Positions 62,143 through 64,000 of a stretch of DNA of 64,000 bases are shown piece after piece. The DNA comes from an uncultured Alphaproteobacteria bacterium (lineage in GTDB: Bacteria > Pseudomonadota > Alphaproteobacteria > GCA-2731375). Made by a program: the position numbers and the translations under genes. The stretch lies in the NCBI GenBank assembly GCA_951812805.1, contig CATOSZ010000003.1, positions 1 to 64,000 of the forward strand, in the 5' to 3' direction. The notes below the pieces were generated by a model. That model had not been told where the DNA came from. It saw only the letters and a program-made list of their open reading frames with translations, and did not search any database. Each line of letters begins with the position of its first letter. Positions within the stretch are counted from its first letter, which is position 1.

Positions 62143-63684
62143 ATGAGCTGGGAAGCCGAAGTCGAGGAAATCCACCGCCGCCGCGAGCGGGCGTTGGGCA
62201 TGGGCGGGCCCCGGGGCCTGGAGCGTCAGCAGGCCAAGGGGCTGCTGAATATTCGCCAGCGGATCGACGGCCTCGCCGACACCGACAGCTTCCGCGAGCT
62301 CGGCCCTTCGGCCGGCGCCTCGGAGCCCGACGGCGGCTTCACGCCGGCCAACTATCTGGTCGGCTTCGCGCGCATGAACGGCCGGCCCTGCGTCATCGGT
62401 GGGGAGGATTTCACGGTGCGCGGCGGCTCGCCCAACCCCGCGGGGCTGCGCAAGAGCACCTATATCGAGGAGCTGGCCTGCCATTACCGCGTGCCCCTCG
62501 TCCGCCTGCACGAGGGCGGCGGCGGCAGCGTCACGGGCGCCGGTGGCAAGGGCTCGGGCGGCCCCGTCGGCTCCTCCGTCGCGGATCGGCCCCGCTTTCA
62601 ATCGGTTGCCCGCACGCTCGCCATGGTGCCGGTGGCGACCGCCGGCCTCGGCGCCGTCGCCGGCCTGCCCGCCGCCCGCCTCGTCGCCTCCCACTTCGCG
62701 GTGATGAGCGAGAACTCCCAGGTCCTGGTCGCCGGCCCCGCCGTGGTCGACCGGGCGCTCGGCGAGGGCAAGAGCAAGGAGGAACTGGGCGGACCGGAAA
62801 TCCATGCGCGCAACGGCGTGGTCGACGTGGTCGCGGCGGACGAGGCGGGCGCCTTCGAGCTCATCCGCCAGTTCCTCTCCTACATGCCGCAGAACGTCTG
62901 GAGCCTGGCGGAAACCGACGACCTCGGCGACGACGCCGACCGGCGCGAGGAGAAGTTGATCTCCATCGTGCCGCGCGACCGCCGGCGCGCCTTCAACATG
63001 CGCAAAATCATCGAGGCGGTGGTCGACGGCGGCGTCTTCTTCGAGATGATGCGGAGTTACGGCCCGGGACAGATCGTCGGCCTCGCCCGTCTCGGCGGCC
63101 AGCCGGTCGGCATCCTGTCGAACGACGGGCGCTATTACGCCGGCGCCATGACGGCGGACGGCGCCCGCAAGGTGCGCCGCCTGATCGAGATCTGCGACAC
63201 CTTCCACCTGCCGGTGGTCAGCTTCGTCGACGAGCCGGGCTTCATGATCGGCGAGGCGGCGGAACGCCTCGGCACCATCCGCCCCGGCACCTCGGCGGTG
63301 CTGGCGGCGGCCGAATGCACCTCGCCCTGGGCCTCCGTCATCGTGCGCAAGTCCTACGGAGTCGCGGGCGCGGCGCACTACGGACCGGACGCCTATGTGC
63401 TGGCCTGGCCCTCGGCCGAGATGGGGCCGCTGCCGCTCGAGGGCGGCGTCGCCGTCGCCTTCCGCCGCGAGATCGAGGCGGCCGAGGATCCCGAAGCGAA
63501 GCGGGCCGAGCTGGAGGCGGAGATGGCGGCCCGCCTCTCGCCCTTCCCGCGCGAGGAATCCTTCGCCATGCACGCGGTCATCGACCCGCGCGAGACCCGC
63601 CCGGCGCTCTGCGAATGGATCGAACGGGTCCGCCCGCTCCTGCCCTCGCTGCTCGGCCCGCGCACTTTCGGCTTCCGCCCCTGA
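62143..63684 (+). CDS. Carboxyltransferase-domain protein (acyl-CoA carboxylase beta-like)
   Basis: The 513-residue protein has the crotonase-like carboxyltransferase repeat: MGGPRGLERQQAKGLLNIRQRID at the start, RLHEGGGGSVTGAG in the first half, and VVSFVDEPGFMIG and SVIVRKSYGVAGAAHYG in the second. These give two domains for acyl-CoA and biotin in propionyl-, methylcrotonyl- or geranyl-CoA carboxylases. No biotin carboxylase alpha subunit lies in the window. The start at ATG 62143 (MSWEAEVEE) is chosen; a longer frame from 62092 is weaker. Confidence 0.87.
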   Translation: MSWEAEVEEIHRRRERALGMGGPRGLERQQAKGLLNIRQRIDGLADTDSFRELGPSAGASEPDGGFTPANYLVGFARMNGRPCVIGGEDFTVRGGSPNPAGLRKSTYIEELACHYRVPLVRLHEGGGGSVTGAGGKGSGGPVGSSVADRPRFQSVARTLAMVPVATAGLGAVAGLPAARLVASHFAVMSENSQVLVAGPAVVDRALGEGKSKEELGGPEIHARNGVVDVVAADEAGAFELIRQFLSYMPQNVWSLAETDDLGDDADRREEKLISIVPRDRRRAFNMRKIIEAVVDGGVFFEMMRSYGPGQIVGLARLGGQPVGILSNDGRYYAGAMTADGARKVRRLIEICDTFHLPVVSFVDEPGFMIGEAAERLGTIRPGTSAVLAAAECTSPWASVIVRKSYGVAGAAHYGPDAYVLAWPSAEMGPLPLEGGVAVAFRREIEAAEDPEAKRAELEAEMAARLSPFPREESFAMHAVIDPRETRPALCEWIERVRPLLPSLLGPRTFGFRP

Positions 63685-63776
63685 CTTCCCTCGTGGCCCA
63701 GGCGCCGCGCCTTTGACAGCGCGCGCCCGGCGCCCGACCATGGGGAGAGAACACCAGCCCGCGGGGAGGAACGAGC

Positions 63777-64000
63777 ATGAGCACCGCCAAACGCGCCCAT
63801 CTGATCGCCGGGGGCTTTCCGCCCGGCTCGTCGGCCGGCCACGACATGGACTATGCGCGCCTGCAGCTGCTCCAGCGGCTCGGCGGCCGGCAGGGCCTGG
63901 CGGTCACCGTGGCCAACGACTTCCACGACATCGAACGCTGGCTGCCCGGCACGGATTTTCTCGTAACCTACGTCGCCGGCCCCTATCCCGAGGGCGAGGG
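63777..64000 (+). CDS. ThuA-like domain protein, 5' part (continues beyond the window)
   Basis: Begins at ATG 63777 after GGGAGGA. The visible 74 residues read AHLIAGGFPPGSSAGHDMDY, ARLQLLQRLGGRQG, VTVANDFHDIERWLPGTDFLVTYVAGPYP, resembling the ThuA-like amidotransferase-type fold that often begins with a short glycine-rich strand and an HDxxYxR motif. The family call is tentative because most of the gene lies outside. It follows the carboxyltransferase by 92 bases. Confidence 0.55.
   Translation, partial: MSTAKRAHLIAGGFPPGSSAGHDMDYARLQLLQRLGGRQGLAVTVANDFHDIERWLPGTDFLVTYVAGPYPEGE

Noticed and set aside
62095-63741. 548-residue open frame on the minus strand
   Set aside because: It is antisense to the carboxyltransferase gene and shows no motif; the plus strand has the clear family signature.

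Overview
The window is high-GC DNA with dense gene packing, many 1-4 bp stop/start overlaps and a typical alphaproteobacterial gene set: an NDUFA12-type complex I accessory subunit, DUF992 and DUF2155 proteins, SapC, an IscR-like Rrf2 regulator heading a SUF operon, and the A2M/PbpC pair. A Rhodospirillales-like, metabolically versatile chromosome fits best; the genus cannot be read from the sequence.

Layout. 1-1394: two nested IS66-type elements, the inner one entering from the left, sitting inside the AT-rich remnant of an AIPR-type (abortive infection) gene. 1883-4227: TfdA-type dioxygenase, Tag-like DNA glycosylase and enoyl-CoA hydratase. 4196-7769 (minus): a DMT transporter and two tandem Sel1-repeat exported proteins. 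7948-14565: a complete SUF iron-sulfur assembly operon (Rrf2 regulator, sufB, sufC, sufD, sufS, a SufU-type scaffold, sufT-like, sufA-like), followed by an SDR. 15406-18255 (minus): a 949-residue polytopic membrane protein of less GC-rich composition with a region resembling a dead M48 peptidase; this is the best candidate for something undescribed. 18513-26855: catabolic genes (alpha/beta hydrolase, HyuA-like hydantoinase, SDRs, GMC oxidoreductase, a pair of coupled acyl-CoA dehydrogenases). 27025-29156: NDUFA12, methyltransferase, DUF2155, Aat. 29261-35408: metallophosphoesterase, TcuA-like flavoprotein, a frameshifted SapC gene, luciferase-like oxidoreductase, VOC protein and fumarylacetoacetase-like hydrolase.

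35422-37155 (minus) encodes a three-gene ExbB/ExbD-like proton-channel set with an unusual periplasmic partner. Then come a polytopic membrane protein, YnfA, an S9 peptidase, an amidase and a cupin. 42237-49537 is the periplasmic alpha-2-macroglobulin plus penicillin-binding protein 1C pair. 49534-52796 has DUF992, a second luciferase-like oxidoreductase and an adenylate-cyclase/TPR gene whose 3' end is missing. An IS21-family element (52797-55771) joins that broken gene to a different gene lacking its 5' end (a metallophosphatase with fibronectin and DNRLRE modules), without a matching target duplication, so it probably marks a deletion or rearrangement. 58531-64000 holds a TIGR03084-type protein divergent from an unknown gene across a perfect 14-bp palindrome, an EamA transporter, a 1-Cys peroxiredoxin, an acyl-CoA carboxylase beta-type subunit and the start of a ThuA-like gene.

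No tRNA, rRNA or CRISPR array was seen. All family assignments come from reading motifs by eye; no database search was possible.
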